Notes under the pieces: generated by a model | What the model was told of the DNA's origin: nothing | Database searches by the model: none | Seen by the model: the letters and a program-made list of their open reading frames with translations, nothing else | NCBI RefSeq assembly: GCF_026642255.1 | Contig: NZ_CP113264.1 | Coordinates: 3,162,001-3,226,000, forward strand | Direction of reading: 5' to 3' | DNA from: Streptomonospora nanhaiensis | GTDB taxonomy: Bacteria > Actinomycetota > Actinomycetes > Streptosporangiales > Streptosporangiaceae | DNA: 64,000 nt | Part shown: positions 53,021 through 62,287 of the stretch, one piece after another | Layout: the number at the start of each line of letters is the position of its first letter | How positions within the stretch are numbered: the stretch's first letter is position 1 | Position numbers and translations under genes: made by a program

Positions 53021-54418
53021 GTGCTCCAGATTCCCATCGACGAGTTGCGGATCGCGCCCGGGTACGCCGTGGAATGGACGATCGCCTTCCCGACGCACGG
53101 GGGCGCCACGGGCCCCGGACGGCCGCGCCGCCGCGCCTCCTACATCCAGGACAAGCACTTCGCCGTCGCCCGGCACATGGAGCAGGAGGGCATCACCTGC
53201 CCGTCCTATCTCGGCGGGTCGTTCGAGATCCGGGGCCGGCTCGACCGCGCCGCGCTCGAGGCCGCGCTGCTGCACCTCGTACGCCGCCACGAGGTGCTGC
53301 GCTGGGTGTTCCAGGGGGCGGCCGAGGGCCTGGACGTCAGCGTCCTGGACCCGGAGGAGGTCAAGCTCGACGCCGTCGACGCGGGCCCCGTGGCCACGTC
53401 CGCCCAGGCCCGGGACTACGTGCACCGGTTCCTGCAGGGGACCGACACCCTCCGCGGGCCCTGGTTCGTCATGGGGGCGATGATCGGGGAGGAGGCCACG
53501 ACCCTGTACTTCGCCTGCGACCACCTGGTGTCGGACGGCGTGTCCACGGCCGTCGTCGTGGACGACGTCGCCACCGCCTACGAGGCGTTCTCGGCGGGCC
53601 GCCCGGTCGACCTGCCCGAGACCGGCGGCTACGGCGAATTCGCCGCCCTGGAGCGCCGCCGCGGCCGGGCCCTCGGCCCCGACGACAGCCGGCTGGACCA
53701 CTGGAAGGGGTTCGTGGAGCGCAACGGCGCCGTGTTCCCGAGGTTCCCGCTCGACCTGGGGGTCGAGCCGGGCGTGCTCCACCCCGTCGTCAACGAGGCG
53801 CGCACGCTGCTGGACGGGCGCGGGGCCGACGCGCTGGAGGCCCGCTGCCGGGCCGCGGGCAGCGAGCCCACCGCCGGGATCCTGGCCGCCGTGGCGGTCA
53901 GCCAGGCGAAGGAGGGGGGACCGGAGATCTACCGCGGGCTCCTCCCCGTCAGCCGCCGCAACCGCGTCGCCCACGCCCGCAGCATGGGCTGGTACGTCAA
54001 CACGCTCCCGGTCGAGTTCTCCGTGGCGGGCGGAGGGGACTTCGGGGAGGTCGTCTCCCGGGTGCGGGCGGCCCTCCTGGCGATGCTGAGGAACGTCAAC
54101 GTCCCCTTCGACCGGGCCGTGGAGGTGATGACGGAGCAGGGGGCCGAACCGAGGAGCTGGCCCTACCCCGTCAACTTCTTCTCCTACCTCGACTTCAGGA
54201 GGACCCCGGGAGGGGCGAGCCACGTCGCGCGCAAGGCGTGCGGGCACGTGTGGGGGTCGCACAGCGACGGCATCTTCTTCTGGTTCTACCGCAACCACTC
54301 GGGCCTGCACGTCAACACGGCCTTCCCCGACACGCCCCGGGCGCGGACCACCACGGGCGGGTACCTGCGGACCCTGGAGCGGACGCTGGAGACGGCCGTG
54401 CGCGACGGCGCCCTCTGA
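53021..54418 (+). CDS. Stand-alone condensation-domain protein (NRPS C-domain/PapA-like acyltransferase)
   Basis: The 465-residue protein is a single condensation-superfamily fold. The N-lobe has CPSYLGGSFEIRGRLDRAAL and RRHEVLRWVF. The active motif reads DHLVSDGVS, keeping the second His and the Asp-Gly of HHxxxDG while the first His is Asp. The C-lobe has GWYVNTLPVEF and NVPFDRAVEVM. No carrier, adenylation or release domain is nearby, so it probably acylates an alcohol or amine from a CoA or carrier thioester in trans. GTG 53021 has AGGAAAG upstream; the frame is open to 52844, but that extension has low-complexity, non-protein-like sequence. Confidence 0.85.
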   Translation: MLQIPIDELRIAPGYAVEWTIAFPTHGGATGPGRPRRRASYIQDKHFAVARHMEQEGITCPSYLGGSFEIRGRLDRAALEAALLHLVRRHEVLRWVFQGAAEGLDVSVLDPEEVKLDAVDAGPVATSAQARDYVHRFLQGTDTLRGPWFVMGAMIGEEATTLYFACDHLVSDGVSTAVVVDDVATAYEAFSAGRPVDLPETGGYGEFAALERRRGRALGPDDSRLDHWKGFVERNGAVFPRFPLDLGVEPGVLHPVVNEARTLLDGRGADALEARCRAAGSEPTAGILAAVAVSQAKEGGPEIYRGLLPVSRRNRVAHARSMGWYVNTLPVEFSVAGGGDFGEVVSRVRAALLAMLRNVNVPFDRAVEVMTEQGAEPRSWPYPVNFFSYLDFRRTPGGASHVARKACGHVWGSHSDGIFFWFYRNHSGLHVNTAFPDTPRARTTTGGYLRTLERTLETAVRDGAL

Positions 54419-54463
54419 CCCGGGGCCCCGCGCGGCCCGTCCGGGCGCGGACGGCCCGGGGCC

Positions 54464-54514
54464 GGAGGGGCGGTCGGCCGCGGTGCCCCGGGAGGGACGG
54501 GCGACCGCCCCTCC
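54464..54514. terminator. Bidirectional terminator hairpin
   Basis: A 13-pair perfect stem (54464-54476 with 54502-54514) with an inner GC-rich loop lies between the convergent condensation-protein and kinase genes. Confidence 0.6.
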
Positions 54515-54566
54515 CGGAGCACCGGCACGCCGGGAGGGAACGGCGCGGGCGGGAGGGGCCGACCCC

Positions 54567-56222
54567 TCAGAAGCGCCGGTCGGGGGAGCCCGTCACGCTC
54601 CGCCACTCACCCAGGAGCGCCCGCGTCCGGTCCGTGTCCTCGTGGTCGGGACCGAGCACACGGGCCTGGTCCGAGAGCAGCGTGAGCAGCTGGCCGACCG
54701 CCCCGTGCGGATCCCCGGCCCAACCGCTCCAGTGGGCGACGTAGGCGCGGCACCGCAGGGTCTCGGCGTGCTCGGGCCCCAGCACGCGCAGCATGTCGTC
54801 CAGGAGCGAGCGCAACGCCGCGAGGGCGCCCGCGCGGTCCCCGCCGGAGGCCTCCCACTGGACGACCCTGAACCGCAGGGCCAGCGTCTCGGGGTGGTCC
54901 CCGCCCAGCACGCGGGCATGGTCGCGCAGCAGGGGGACGGCCACCCGCAGGGCGCGGTCGTGCCCGTGCACCCGGTCGACCAGGAGGGCGGCGTGCCGCC
55001 GGGTCCGCAGCGTCTCGAGGTGGTCGGGCCCCAGCACGCGCTCCGTCTCCACCAGCAGCGCCTCGTACGCGTGCTGCGCGTCCTCCACGTCGCCCCGCGC
55101 CCCCGTCCAGTGCGCGATCTCCCGCCGGGTGGACAGCGTGCCGTGGTGGTGCGGCCCCAGGACGCGCAGCTGTTCCAGCAGCAGGGAGCGGTAGGCGCTC
55201 AGGGCGGAGGCGGGACCCCCCGCCTGGGCCGAGGCCCGGGCCCTGTCCTCCAGCACGGTGAGCGCGTCCGACCGGGTGCCGGGGGCGGCGGTGTCGGGGG
55301 GCGGCAGCGGTGCGGGGGAGCCGGTGGGAGGCGCGGTCCCCGGCGCCGGGACCCCGGCCTCCGGGGAAGACCCCTCCGGCCCGGGGCCGGCCAGGTGCGG
55401 CGGAGGCCACGCCCCGCTGAGGTCGTCGTCCCCGAACAGCGAGAGGATCTCGACCGGCGCAGGCCGGGCCGCGGGGTCGTGCCGCCAGCAGGCGGCGACC
55501 AGGTCCCGCAGCGGGCCGGGCACCCCCTCGGGCTCGGGGGCCGGGCCGATGAGCCGCCGGATGACGGCGGGCACCGACGGCGCGGCGAACGGGTTCGTGC
55601 CGGTGGCGGCGTAGGCGAGCACCGTCCCCATGGAGAACACGTCCGAGGAGGGGCCCACCACCGCGCCCTCGGTCTGCTCGGGGGACATGTAGGAGGGGGT
55701 GCCCACCGGCATGCCGGTCATGGTCACCCGCGCGGCGTCGGGGGCCCGGGCGATACCGAAGTCGATGATCCGCGGGCCGTCGGAGGCGAGGATGATGTTG
55801 TCGGGCTTGAGGTCGCGGTGGATGAGCCCGCAGGCGTGGATGGCCTCCAGACCCTCGGTGAGACCCGCGGCCAGGGCGCGCAGGGCCTGCTCGGGCAGAG
55901 GGCCGTGCTCGCGCACCGCCCGGCCCAGGGAGGGGCCGGGGATGAACGCGCTCGCGATCCAGGGCGACTCCGCCTCGGGGTCGGCGTCCACCACCGGAGC
56001 GGTGTGGAACCCGCCCACGCGGCGGGCGGCCTCGACCTCGCGGGCGAACCGGGCCCGGAAGTCCGGTTCGTCGGCGTACTCGGTGAGGACGACCTTGACG
56101 ACGATCCGCCTGCTGGCGGGGGTGAGGGCGAGGTACACGCGGCCCATACCGCCCGCGCCCAGGCGGTGCGTGAGCCGGTAGCGGCCGACGCGCCGGGGAT
56201 CGGTCGGGTGGAGTGGTTGCAC
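54567..56222 (-). CDS. Serine/threonine protein kinase with C-terminal TPR-like repeats
   Basis: The 551-residue protein has an N-terminal Hanks-type kinase domain (residues 10-275): LGAGGMGRVYLA, VVKVVLTEYADE with the ATP Lys, HRDLKPDNIILAS, IIDFGIARA and GTPSYMSPEQTEG. A Pro/Gly-rich linker follows. From about residue 325 come five repeats resembling LLxExxRVLGPDHxETLxxRxxxAxWxGxxGD, the tetratricopeptide type seen in actinobacterial FxSxx/kinesin-light-chain-like proteins. There is no membrane helix, so it is soluble. GTG 56222 has GGAAAG. Substrate unknown; the TPR region probably binds partners. Confidence 0.92.
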   Translation of the reverse strand: MQPLHPTDPRRVGRYRLTHRLGAGGMGRVYLALTPASRRIVVKVVLTEYADEPDFRARFAREVEAARRVGGFHTAPVVDADPEAESPWIASAFIPGPSLGRAVREHGPLPEQALRALAAGLTEGLEAIHACGLIHRDLKPDNIILASDGPRIIDFGIARAPDAARVTMTGMPVGTPSYMSPEQTEGAVVGPSSDVFSMGTVLAYAATGTNPFAAPSVPAVIRRLIGPAPEPEGVPGPLRDLVAACWRHDPAARPAPVEILSLFGDDDLSGAWPPPHLAGPGPEGSSPEAGVPAPGTAPPTGSPAPLPPPDTAAPGTRSDALTVLEDRARASAQAGGPASALSAYRSLLLEQLRVLGPHHHGTLSTRREIAHWTGARGDVEDAQHAYEALLVETERVLGPDHLETLRTRRHAALLVDRVHGHDRALRVAVPLLRDHARVLGGDHPETLALRFRVVQWEASGGDRAGALAALRSLLDDMLRVLGPEHAETLRCRAYVAHWSGWAGDPHGAVGQLLTLLSDQARVLGPDHEDTDRTRALLGEWRSVTGSPDRRF

Positions 56223-56345
56223 TTTCCGTCGGCTTTCCGGACGTGGGGACAGGAAGGGGGCGCGAAGGATTATCCCAGTCCGCGCGGGCGGCCGCTCCCC
56301 TCCTCCCTCCCGGGGCGCGCGCGGACCCGTCGCGGCCCCGGCGGA

Positions 56346-57050
56346 TCAGCCCCGCAGGCCGTCGGGCAGCGAGCCCAGCCCCGAGGCGAACTCCCAGCGC
56401 TCGGCCTCGGAGAGGACGGCGTAGACGGGCTCGTCCCGCCGGTTCGTGTCCGCCTCGATCCGCTCCCACAGGGGTCCGCCGGTCAACTCCCGGACCTCCT
56501 CGACGGACAGGCCCTCCGCCGCCCACGCGGCACGGTGCGCGTCCCCCCGGTGGTGGCGCAGCGCGCTGAGGCGTGAGGTCAGGACGAGTGCGGCGCCCGC
56601 CCCCTCGGGCTCGTACGGCGGGGACATCGCGCCGAACGCCGGACCCCCGGTGGCCGCCCCGGCCTCCAGCAGGCGCCCGGTCAGCTCGCACAGCCGCTCC
56701 ACGGACACGCGGTTCGGGGGGACGCCGACCGACCACAGCTCCTCGGCCGCTGCGCCGACGACCTCCTGCACGGCCAGCGCGACCTCCCGGCCCAGCGGGG
56801 TGAGCGCGCGGGTCCCGTCGGCGTCCGTGTCCGCGATCTCCGGGGCGATGGGCTTGCGGGCGTACACGGACGCGGCCGCGAACGCCGCGGCGCCCATCGG
56901 ACGGGCCAGCAGCCCGGCGTACAGGCTCGTCTCGAAACCCGGGTCCCGCCCCCACCGGTCGTAGAGGGGGAGCAGCCGGGGGAGTGCGAGGGCGCGCACG
57001 CCCATGTGGACCCGGTCGATGACCGGTCGGACCAGACCCGCGTAGCTCAT
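56346..57050 (-). CDS. SCO6745-like helical protein
   Basis: The 234-residue, all-helical protein resembles the SCO6745 family (two repeated helix-turn-helix-like domains): ETSLYAGLLARPMGAAAFAA, LTPLGREVALAVQEVVGAAA, LTSRLSALRHHRGDAHRAAW and LTGGPLWERIEADTNR. Members have unknown function and are often near regulators or secondary-metabolite genes. The ATG is at 57050. It follows the kinase gene's upstream region and may be independently transcribed. The family name is from pattern memory, not a search. Confidence 0.72.
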   Translation of the reverse strand: MSYAGLVRPVIDRVHMGVRALALPRLLPLYDRWGRDPGFETSLYAGLLARPMGAAAFAAASVYARKPIAPEIADTDADGTRALTPLGREVALAVQEVVGAAAEELWSVGVPPNRVSVERLCELTGRLLEAGAATGGPAFGAMSPPYEPEGAGAALVLTSRLSALRHHRGDAHRAAWAAEGLSVEEVRELTGGPLWERIEADTNRRDEPVYAVLSEAERWEFASGLGSLPDGLRG

Positions 57051-57281
57051 CGGTGCCCTTCGACGCTGGTGCGGACGTGACGCGCGCCATGCTGCCACAC
57101 GGGCGGACGGGCCCGCAGGGGAACGGCCGTTCGGCGGGCTGCCCGCGGATTCCCGTCCGACGGCCGACCGGCCCTCCCGCCCGGGGGCTCACACGCGGAC
57201 GGCGTCCAGTCCGCCCGTGCGCGGGAGGTCCGGAGCCCGCCCAGCCCCGGGCGGTGCGGTGTTCGGGCCCGGCACGACGAA

Positions 57282-57322
57282 GGGGCGCCCCCGCCGGGAG
57301 GTGTTCCCGGTGGAGGCGCCCC
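57282..57322. terminator. Terminator of the DHA2 exporter gene
   Basis: An 18-base imperfect inverted repeat (57282-57299 with 57305-57322; two mismatches, five-base loop) lies 37 bases beyond the exporter stop. The remaining spacer to 57051 holds nothing recognisable. Confidence 0.65.
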
Positions 57323-57358
57323 CGCGGCGCGCGGACGCGCCGGACGCCAGGGGCGGGC

Positions 57359-59071
57359 TCAGCCCGTGCCGTCCTCCTTCTTCGCGGCTCGGACGACCCG
57401 GGCGGCCTGTCCCCGCGCCACCACACGCGTCCCCGGGGCGTTCCCGGCGGCCGGGATCCGTCCGTTCGCCGCGGCCGGTCCGGCCTCGGCCTCCCCGTCA
57501 CCGGTCGTGTCCTCGGCCGCGCCGTCCGACGGGGCCTCCTCGGCGCCGGGCAGGTCGAGGGTGTCGCGGAGGCGCACCTTGGGCAGGAAGAGGCCCACCA
57601 CGAGGCCCACCGCGGCGATGCCCGTGGCGACGAGGAAGATGTCGCCGGTCGAGGAACCGTACGCCGACTCCACGATCTCCCGGACGAACGGCGGCATGGC
57701 GGCCAGGTTCAGCGTCCCGCTGCCCGCCGCCGCGGAGGCGTCGACACCGGCCCCCGCCAGCCCCTCGGAGATGTTCGTGCCGACCCGGTTGGCCAGGATC
57801 GCGCCCAGCACCGAGACGCCCATGGTGCCGCCCAGGGAGCGGAAGAAGGTGATGGCCCCGCTGGCCGCGCCGAGCTCGCTCAGCGGGACGGAGTTCTGCA
57901 CCACGAGGACCAGGTTCTGCATGGACATGCCCACGCCGGTCCCCACGAGGAGCATCCCGGCGGAGACGATGAGCAGCGAGGTGGTCTCGTCGATGGTGGA
58001 CAGCAGGAGGAAGCCCAGGGTCAGGGAGACCAGGCCGGTGACCACGTACGGCTTCACCCGGCCGGAGTTGGACACCATGCGGCCGGAGACGGTCGAGGAG
58101 ACCAGGACCCCCAGCATGAGCGGGGTGGTCAGCAGGCCCGCCTCGGTGGGCGAGTAGCCGCGTGCGAGCTGGAAGTACTGACCCAGGAAGACGGCGCCGC
58201 CGAACATGGCCATGCCGACCGCGATGCTGGCCAGGATGGCGATGGCGGTCTCCCGGCGCACCACCAGGTGCAGCGGGATCACGGGCTGCGAGACCCGCGA
58301 CTCCACCCACACGGCCAGGCCGAGCAGGACGGCGCTGCCGGCGACCATGGCGCCGGACTGCCAGGAGATCCAGGCGAAGTCGTTGCCGACGAAGGTGACC
58401 CACAGCAGCAGCGTGCTGACGCCCGAGGCGATCAGCAGGGCTCCGGCGTAGTCGACCTTGGCGTCGGCGCGGCGGACGTCGGCCAGCTTCAGGGTGCGGC
58501 CCAGCACGAGGGAGGCGATGACCATGAACGGCACGCCGATGAAGAAGCACCAGCGCCATCCGAGCCAGGAGATGTCGGTGATGGCCCCGCCGATCAGCGG
58601 TCCGCCGACGGTGGCCACGGCCATGATGCCGCCGATGTAGCCGTTGAGGCGACCGCGCTCCTTCGGGCTGACCAGCGAGGCGATGATCACCTGCACCAGC
58701 ACCTGGGAGGCACCCATGCCGAGGCCCTGCACGGCGCGGAACGCGATCAGCTGGCCGGTGGTCTGCGCGAACCCGGCCAGCAGCGACGACACGACGAACA
58801 GGACGATCGACAGCTGGAGCAGCTTCTTCTTGTCGAACAGGTCGGCGAGCTTGCCCCAGACGGGCGTGGAGGCCGTCGACGCCAGCAGGGTGGCGGTCAC
58901 CACCCAGGTGTACTGCGCCTGGGTCCCGTTGAGGGAGCCGACGATCTGCGGGAGGGCCACGGACACGATGGTGCCGCTGAGCATCGTCACGCCGAGCACT
59001 ATGAGCAGGCCGCTCAGGGAGCGCATGATCGGTGGTTGCCCGGTGTCGGTAAGGGAACGCGTAGTGCTCAA
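57359..59071 (-). CDS. DHA2 (EmrB/QacA)-family multidrug efflux MFS transporter
   Basis: The 570-residue protein has 14 membrane helices. It has the DHA2 marks: IVSVALPQIVGSLNGTQAQYTWVVTATLLA (helices 1-2), GKLADLFDKKKLLQLSI (motif A), RAVQGLGMGASQVLVQVIIASLV (motif B-C), and ERGRLNGYIGGIMAVATVGGPLIGG. The last 80 residues are a hydrophilic Ala/Gly/Glu-rich tail. It exports drugs or a self-made metabolite by proton antiport. TTG 59071 has GAGG before it. It is divergent from a TetR gene with a clear shared operator, so it is probably repressed by that protein. Confidence 0.92.
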   Translation of the reverse strand: MSTTRSLTDTGQPPIMRSLSGLLIVLGVTMLSGTIVSVALPQIVGSLNGTQAQYTWVVTATLLASTASTPVWGKLADLFDKKKLLQLSIVLFVVSSLLAGFAQTTGQLIAFRAVQGLGMGASQVLVQVIIASLVSPKERGRLNGYIGGIMAVATVGGPLIGGAITDISWLGWRWCFFIGVPFMVIASLVLGRTLKLADVRRADAKVDYAGALLIASGVSTLLLWVTFVGNDFAWISWQSGAMVAGSAVLLGLAVWVESRVSQPVIPLHLVVRRETAIAILASIAVGMAMFGGAVFLGQYFQLARGYSPTEAGLLTTPLMLGVLVSSTVSGRMVSNSGRVKPYVVTGLVSLTLGFLLLSTIDETTSLLIVSAGMLLVGTGVGMSMQNLVLVVQNSVPLSELGAASGAITFFRSLGGTMGVSVLGAILANRVGTNISEGLAGAGVDASAAAGSGTLNLAAMPPFVREIVESAYGSSTGDIFLVATGIAAVGLVVGLFLPKVRLRDTLDLPGAEEAPSDGAAEDTTGDGEAEAGPAAANGRIPAAGNAPGTRVVARGQAARVVRAAKKEDGTG

Positions 59072-59129
59072 AGAACGACCTCTGCGAGAACGGAGGCGGC
59101 CTCGACGGGCCGCGAAGACTGCTCAGGGG

Positions 59130-59156
59130 GCAAAACTGCATGATGGGCATTTTTGC
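59130..59156. promoter_or_regulatory. TetR-type operator between exporter and regulator
   Basis: GCAAAACTGC (59130-59139) and GCATTTTTGC (59147-59156) form arms complementary at 9 of 10 positions around a seven-base centre. It lies between the divergent starts, just before the leaderless -10 TAGAAT (59165-59170) of the regulator. Confidence 0.75.
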
Positions 59157-59176
59157 ACTCCATGTAGAATAACACC

Positions 59177-59764
59177 GTGGACAGGACACCGGGGCTGCGG
59201 GAACGTAAAAAGGCCGAGACGAGACGAGCGGTACACACCGCTGCAGTGCGCCTCACAGTCGAGCGCGGGTTCGACCAGGTCACCGTCGAGGCCATCGCCG
59301 AGGCCGCCAACATCTCCCGCCGCACGTTCTCCAACTACTTCGCGTGCAAGGAGGAGGCGCTGCTGCACGGGGAGCGGCTCTACATCGACGCCTTCGTGCG
59401 CCACCTGCGCGAACGGCCGCGGGAGGAGGCGGCCTGGCCCGCGCTGCGCGCCGCCGTGCGCGCCCTCTACCTGTCCTGGGGCAAGCCGATGGACCGCGAG
59501 TGGGCCGCGCGCACCCGCCTGGCCCGCGACCACCCCTCGCTCCTGGCCCGGCAGCTCGCCAACCAGGCGCAGCTCGCCCAGGACCTGGAGGCCGCCCTCG
59601 ACGGGAGGGCGGGGCCCCCGGGTGTGCGCCACGGAGTGCTCGTCGCGGTGTTCCTCGCCGGGCTGCGCACGGCGGTCGTCACGTGGAGCGAAGAGGGGGA
59701 GCGCGCCCTGCTGGCGGTCGTCGACGAGGTCCTGGACGAGGTCGAGGCCCCGTTCGGCGGCTGA
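59177..59764 (+). CDS. TetR-family repressor
   Basis: The 195-residue protein has a TetR DNA-binding domain (LRERKKAETRRAVHTAAVRL, then EAIAEAANISRRTFSNYFACKEEAL) and a variable ligand-binding helical domain. GTG 59177 is leaderless: TAGAAT ends six bases upstream. It is divergent from the DHA2 exporter across a 27-base operator, the standard arrangement for a repressor relieved by the exported compound. The inducer is unknown. Confidence 0.92.
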   Translation: MDRTPGLRERKKAETRRAVHTAAVRLTVERGFDQVTVEAIAEAANISRRTFSNYFACKEEALLHGERLYIDAFVRHLRERPREEAAWPALRAAVRALYLSWGKPMDREWAARTRLARDHPSLLARQLANQAQLAQDLEAALDGRAGPPGVRHGVLVAVFLAGLRTAVVTWSEEGERALLAVVDEVLDEVEAPFGG

Positions 59765-59841
59765 GGGCGGGGCGGCCGCGAACCCGCCCGAGGGCCGCGC
59801 CGAGCTCCGGCGGTCCCGCGCACGGCCGGGATACTGGGCCC

Positions 59842-60597
59842 ATGGACGACCTCGTACGCTCCCTGCTGCCCCTGACCACCAGCGCGGAGGAGGGGGAGCG
59901 GGCCGCGCGGGTGGCGCTGCTGCCCGTGGGCAGCCTCGAACAGCACGGCCCCCATCTCCCGCTGGTCACCGACACGGTCGTCGCCTGCGTCCTGGCCCGC
60001 GTCCTCGCCGGCGCCCGCCGCCTGCGCGTCCTGCCCCCCGTCACCGTCGGCTGCTCCCACGAGCACGCGGCCTGGCCCGGCACCGTCAGCATCTCGGCCC
60101 CCACCCTGCACGCCGTCGTCACCGACATCGCCGCCTCCCTCGGGGACACCCGGCTCGTCCTGGTCAACGGCCACGGGGGGAACCACGTGCTCGCCAACAC
60201 CGTCCAGGAGTCCGGCGGCCGGATGGCGCTCTTCCCCTGCCCCGGCGACTGGGAGGCCGCCCGCGCGGCCGCGGGGATGGCCACCGGCAACGACGGCGAC
60301 ATGCACGCCGGCGAACTGGAGACCTCCGTGCTCCTGCACGCGGCCCCGGAGCTGGTCCGCGAGGGCTACGAGCACGCCGACCACGTCACCCCTCCGCGCG
60401 ACCACCTGCTCACCGTGGGGCTGGCGCCCTACACCGCCTCGGGCGTGGCCGGCAGGCCCTCGCTGGCCACGGCGGCCAAGGGGCACGCCCTCCTGGCCGC
60501 GCTCGACCGGGCCTTCGAGGGGTGCCTGGCCGCCCTGGACGGCGCGCCCCGCCCCGCGCCCGGGGCGGCCCCCGGCCCCGGCGGCGCCCCGGCCTGA
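59842..60597 (+). CDS. Creatininase-family amidohydrolase
   Basis: The 251-residue creatininase-fold protein has the metal-site pattern LLPVGSLEQHGPHLPLVTDT (Glu, His, Asp), then TVGCSHEHAAWPGTVSI, LVNGHGGNHVLANT and DMHAGELETSVLL with the final Glu. The family includes creatinine amidohydrolase, enzymes of riboflavin/F420-related pathways, and the mycofactocin peptidase MftE, which it resembles in length; no mycofactocin genes are in this window. ATG 59842 has no ribosome-binding site and an ATACTG box ahead, so it may be leaderless. A low-complexity Pro/Gly/Ala tail ends the protein. Confidence 0.87.
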   Translation: MDDLVRSLLPLTTSAEEGERAARVALLPVGSLEQHGPHLPLVTDTVVACVLARVLAGARRLRVLPPVTVGCSHEHAAWPGTVSISAPTLHAVVTDIAASLGDTRLVLVNGHGGNHVLANTVQESGGRMALFPCPGDWEAARAAAGMATGNDGDMHAGELETSVLLHAAPELVREGYEHADHVTPPRDHLLTVGLAPYTASGVAGRPSLATAAKGHALLAALDRAFEGCLAALDGAPRPAPGAAPGPGGAPA

Positions 60598-60703
60598 GGC
60601 CGCCGCCCGGAGGCCGGTGCGCCGCCGGACGGGGTGTCCCGCCCTGTGTCGAGACGAAGATTCGGATTGCTACCATCTCGGAAAACGAGACAGAAAGGCG
60701 CCG

Positions 60704-61396
60704 ATGGCCTCCCTCGTCTTCGCCGTGTTCGCGCTGGCGCACCTGTGCCTGACCCTCTGGCTGGTGTGGCTGGCGGCCACCCGGCGCTCCGCCCACACCT
60801 GGCTCGTCGCGCTCGTCGCCGCGGGCCTGGTCTACGACAACGGGATCGTCGCCCTCGGCTCCACCCTCGGTGCGGGCGACCTGCTGTACGCGCTGAACCT
60901 GCCCCGGTTCCTCGTGCACGCCCTGGTCACACCGCTGCTGGTCGTCTTCGCCGTCGGAGCCGCCCGCGACCTCGGGCTCGGCTGGGCGCGCGGGCGCGCC
61001 GTCCACGCCGCCTCCTGCGTCCTGGCGCTGGCGCTCATCGCCTACGGCCTCGCCACCGAGGCGGTGGGGCTCACCCTGGTCCCCGGCCGGGAGGGGGACG
61101 CGCTGCGCTACTCCGCCGCCGAGTCCTCCGTGCCGGTCCCCTCCGTCACGGCCATCGTCGTGCTGATCCTGGTCGGCGCCGCGCTGCTGGTCCGTGCGCG
61201 GAGCGCGTGGATGCTGGCCGGGGCGGTGTTCATGTTCGCGACCGCGGCGGCGCCCTCCGCGCCGCTGGCGGTGGGCAACCTGGGGGAGGTGGCGCTCATC
61301 GCCGGACTCGCCCTCACCGCGCGGAAGGCGGGCAGCGCCGGTACGCCGGTGCGGCCCGCGTGGACGCGCTCCCGGGAGGCGCCCCCGGCCCGCTGA
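60704..61396 (+). CDS. Polytopic membrane protein of unknown function
   Basis: The 230-residue protein has six or seven membrane helices (first LVFAVFALAHLCLTLWLVWLAA; others near residues 35, 75, 105, 145, 170 and 195) and a basic C-terminal tail. A conserved-looking VYDNGIVALGSTLGAGDLLYALNLPRFLVHAL block in helices 2-3 contains Asp, Asn and His residues. The family was not recognised. ATG 60704 follows AAAGG. A short AT-containing promoter (ATTGCTACCATC) lies near 60666. It is unrelated to its neighbours by strand or content. Confidence 0.75.
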   Translation: MASLVFAVFALAHLCLTLWLVWLAATRRSAHTWLVALVAAGLVYDNGIVALGSTLGAGDLLYALNLPRFLVHALVTPLLVVFAVGAARDLGLGWARGRAVHAASCVLALALIAYGLATEAVGLTLVPGREGDALRYSAAESSVPVPSVTAIVVLILVGAALLVRARSAWMLAGAVFMFATAAAPSAPLAVGNLGEVALIAGLALTARKAGSAGTPVRPAWTRSREAPPAR

Positions 61397-61513
61397 GCAC
61401 TCCCGCGGCTGCCGGGGAACGCGCGGCGGCGACGCGGGGGAGGAGGCCGGCGGGCGCCGGCGGCCCACCCGTCACCGGTGTCGGTGCCGTCCGCCGGCCG
61501 GGCGGCCGAAGCC

Positions 61514-62215
61514 TCAGGCCGAACGCCCGGCGATGGGGTGGTAGGCGCGCTCCCGGCCCTCGAGGGCGTCCGTGACCATGGCTCCCAGGCTGTTGCGGAT
61601 GTGGGAGCGCACCAGTCCTGCCGCGGCGGCGCCCTCGCCGGCGACGACGAGCTCCAGGATCCTGTGGTGCTGGTTCAGGTCGATGGTGCGCGGCTCGGCG
61701 CCCGCGGGCAGTTCCAGCCCGATCCGCCGGTACCGGTCGGCCTTGTCCCACAGGTCGTCCAGGAGCCTGACCATCACGTTGTTGTGGGAGGCGGCGTAGA
61801 TCGCCCGGTGGAAGGCCCGGTGCGCCGTGATGGCCTCCTCCCCCCAGCTGCGGGTGACCGGCAGCAGGGCGTCGGCCGCCGCCCTCATCGCGGCGATCTC
61901 CCGGTCCGTCCGGCGCAGCGCGGCGAGCTCGGTGGCGGAGGGTTCCAGCGAGAAGCGGACCTCCAGCAGCTCGCGCGCCTCGAAGGCGCTCATGGGCGCC
62001 ACGCGGACGTCCCGGTGGGCGTCCATCACGACCCAGTCCTCGCTGGCCAGCCGTCTGATCGCCTCGCGCAGGGGGGTGATGCTCATCCCCATCTCCTCCG
62101 CCAGTTCGTACTGCGACAGGCGTGATCCCGGGGCGAGCTCACCGGAGGTGATGCGGCGGCGCAGCTCCGCGTAGGCCAGGCCGCCCTTGCTGGAGAAGAC
62201 GTTCGCGCTGGTCAT
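61514..62215 (-). CDS. GntR (FadR subfamily) transcriptional regulator
   Basis: The 233-residue regulator has an N-terminal winged helix (YAELRRRITSGELAPGSRLSQ, then LAEEMGMSITPLREAIRRLA) and a FadR-type FCD effector domain (LLEVRFSLEPSATELAALRR, then AHRAFHRAIYAASHN with metal-site His, and NQHHRILELVVAGEG). FCD regulators bind small carboxylates, often through a metal. ATG 62215 follows GAGAGG. It is divergent from a tartrate-dehydratase-like gene, with a twin CTTATAAG site between, so it should control that gene. Confidence 0.93.
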   Translation of the reverse strand: MTSANVFSSKGGLAYAELRRRITSGELAPGSRLSQYELAEEMGMSITPLREAIRRLASEDWVVMDAHRDVRVAPMSAFEARELLEVRFSLEPSATELAALRRTDREIAAMRAAADALLPVTRSWGEEAITAHRAFHRAIYAASHNNVMVRLLDDLWDKADRYRRIGLELPAGAEPRTIDLNQHHRILELVVAGEGAAAAGLVRSHIRNSLGAMVTDALEGRERAYHPIAGRSA

Positions 62216-62287
62216 CGTGGCCTCTCTCACACAATCCTCGCTCGCGGGCTTGTGACCCCCGTCTCGGTCAGTATAGGCTCCGCATAA

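Noticed and set aside
53021..54418. Non-ribosomal peptide synthetase cluster
   Set aside because: Only one condensation-type domain is present; there are no adenylation, carrier or thioesterase domains on either side.
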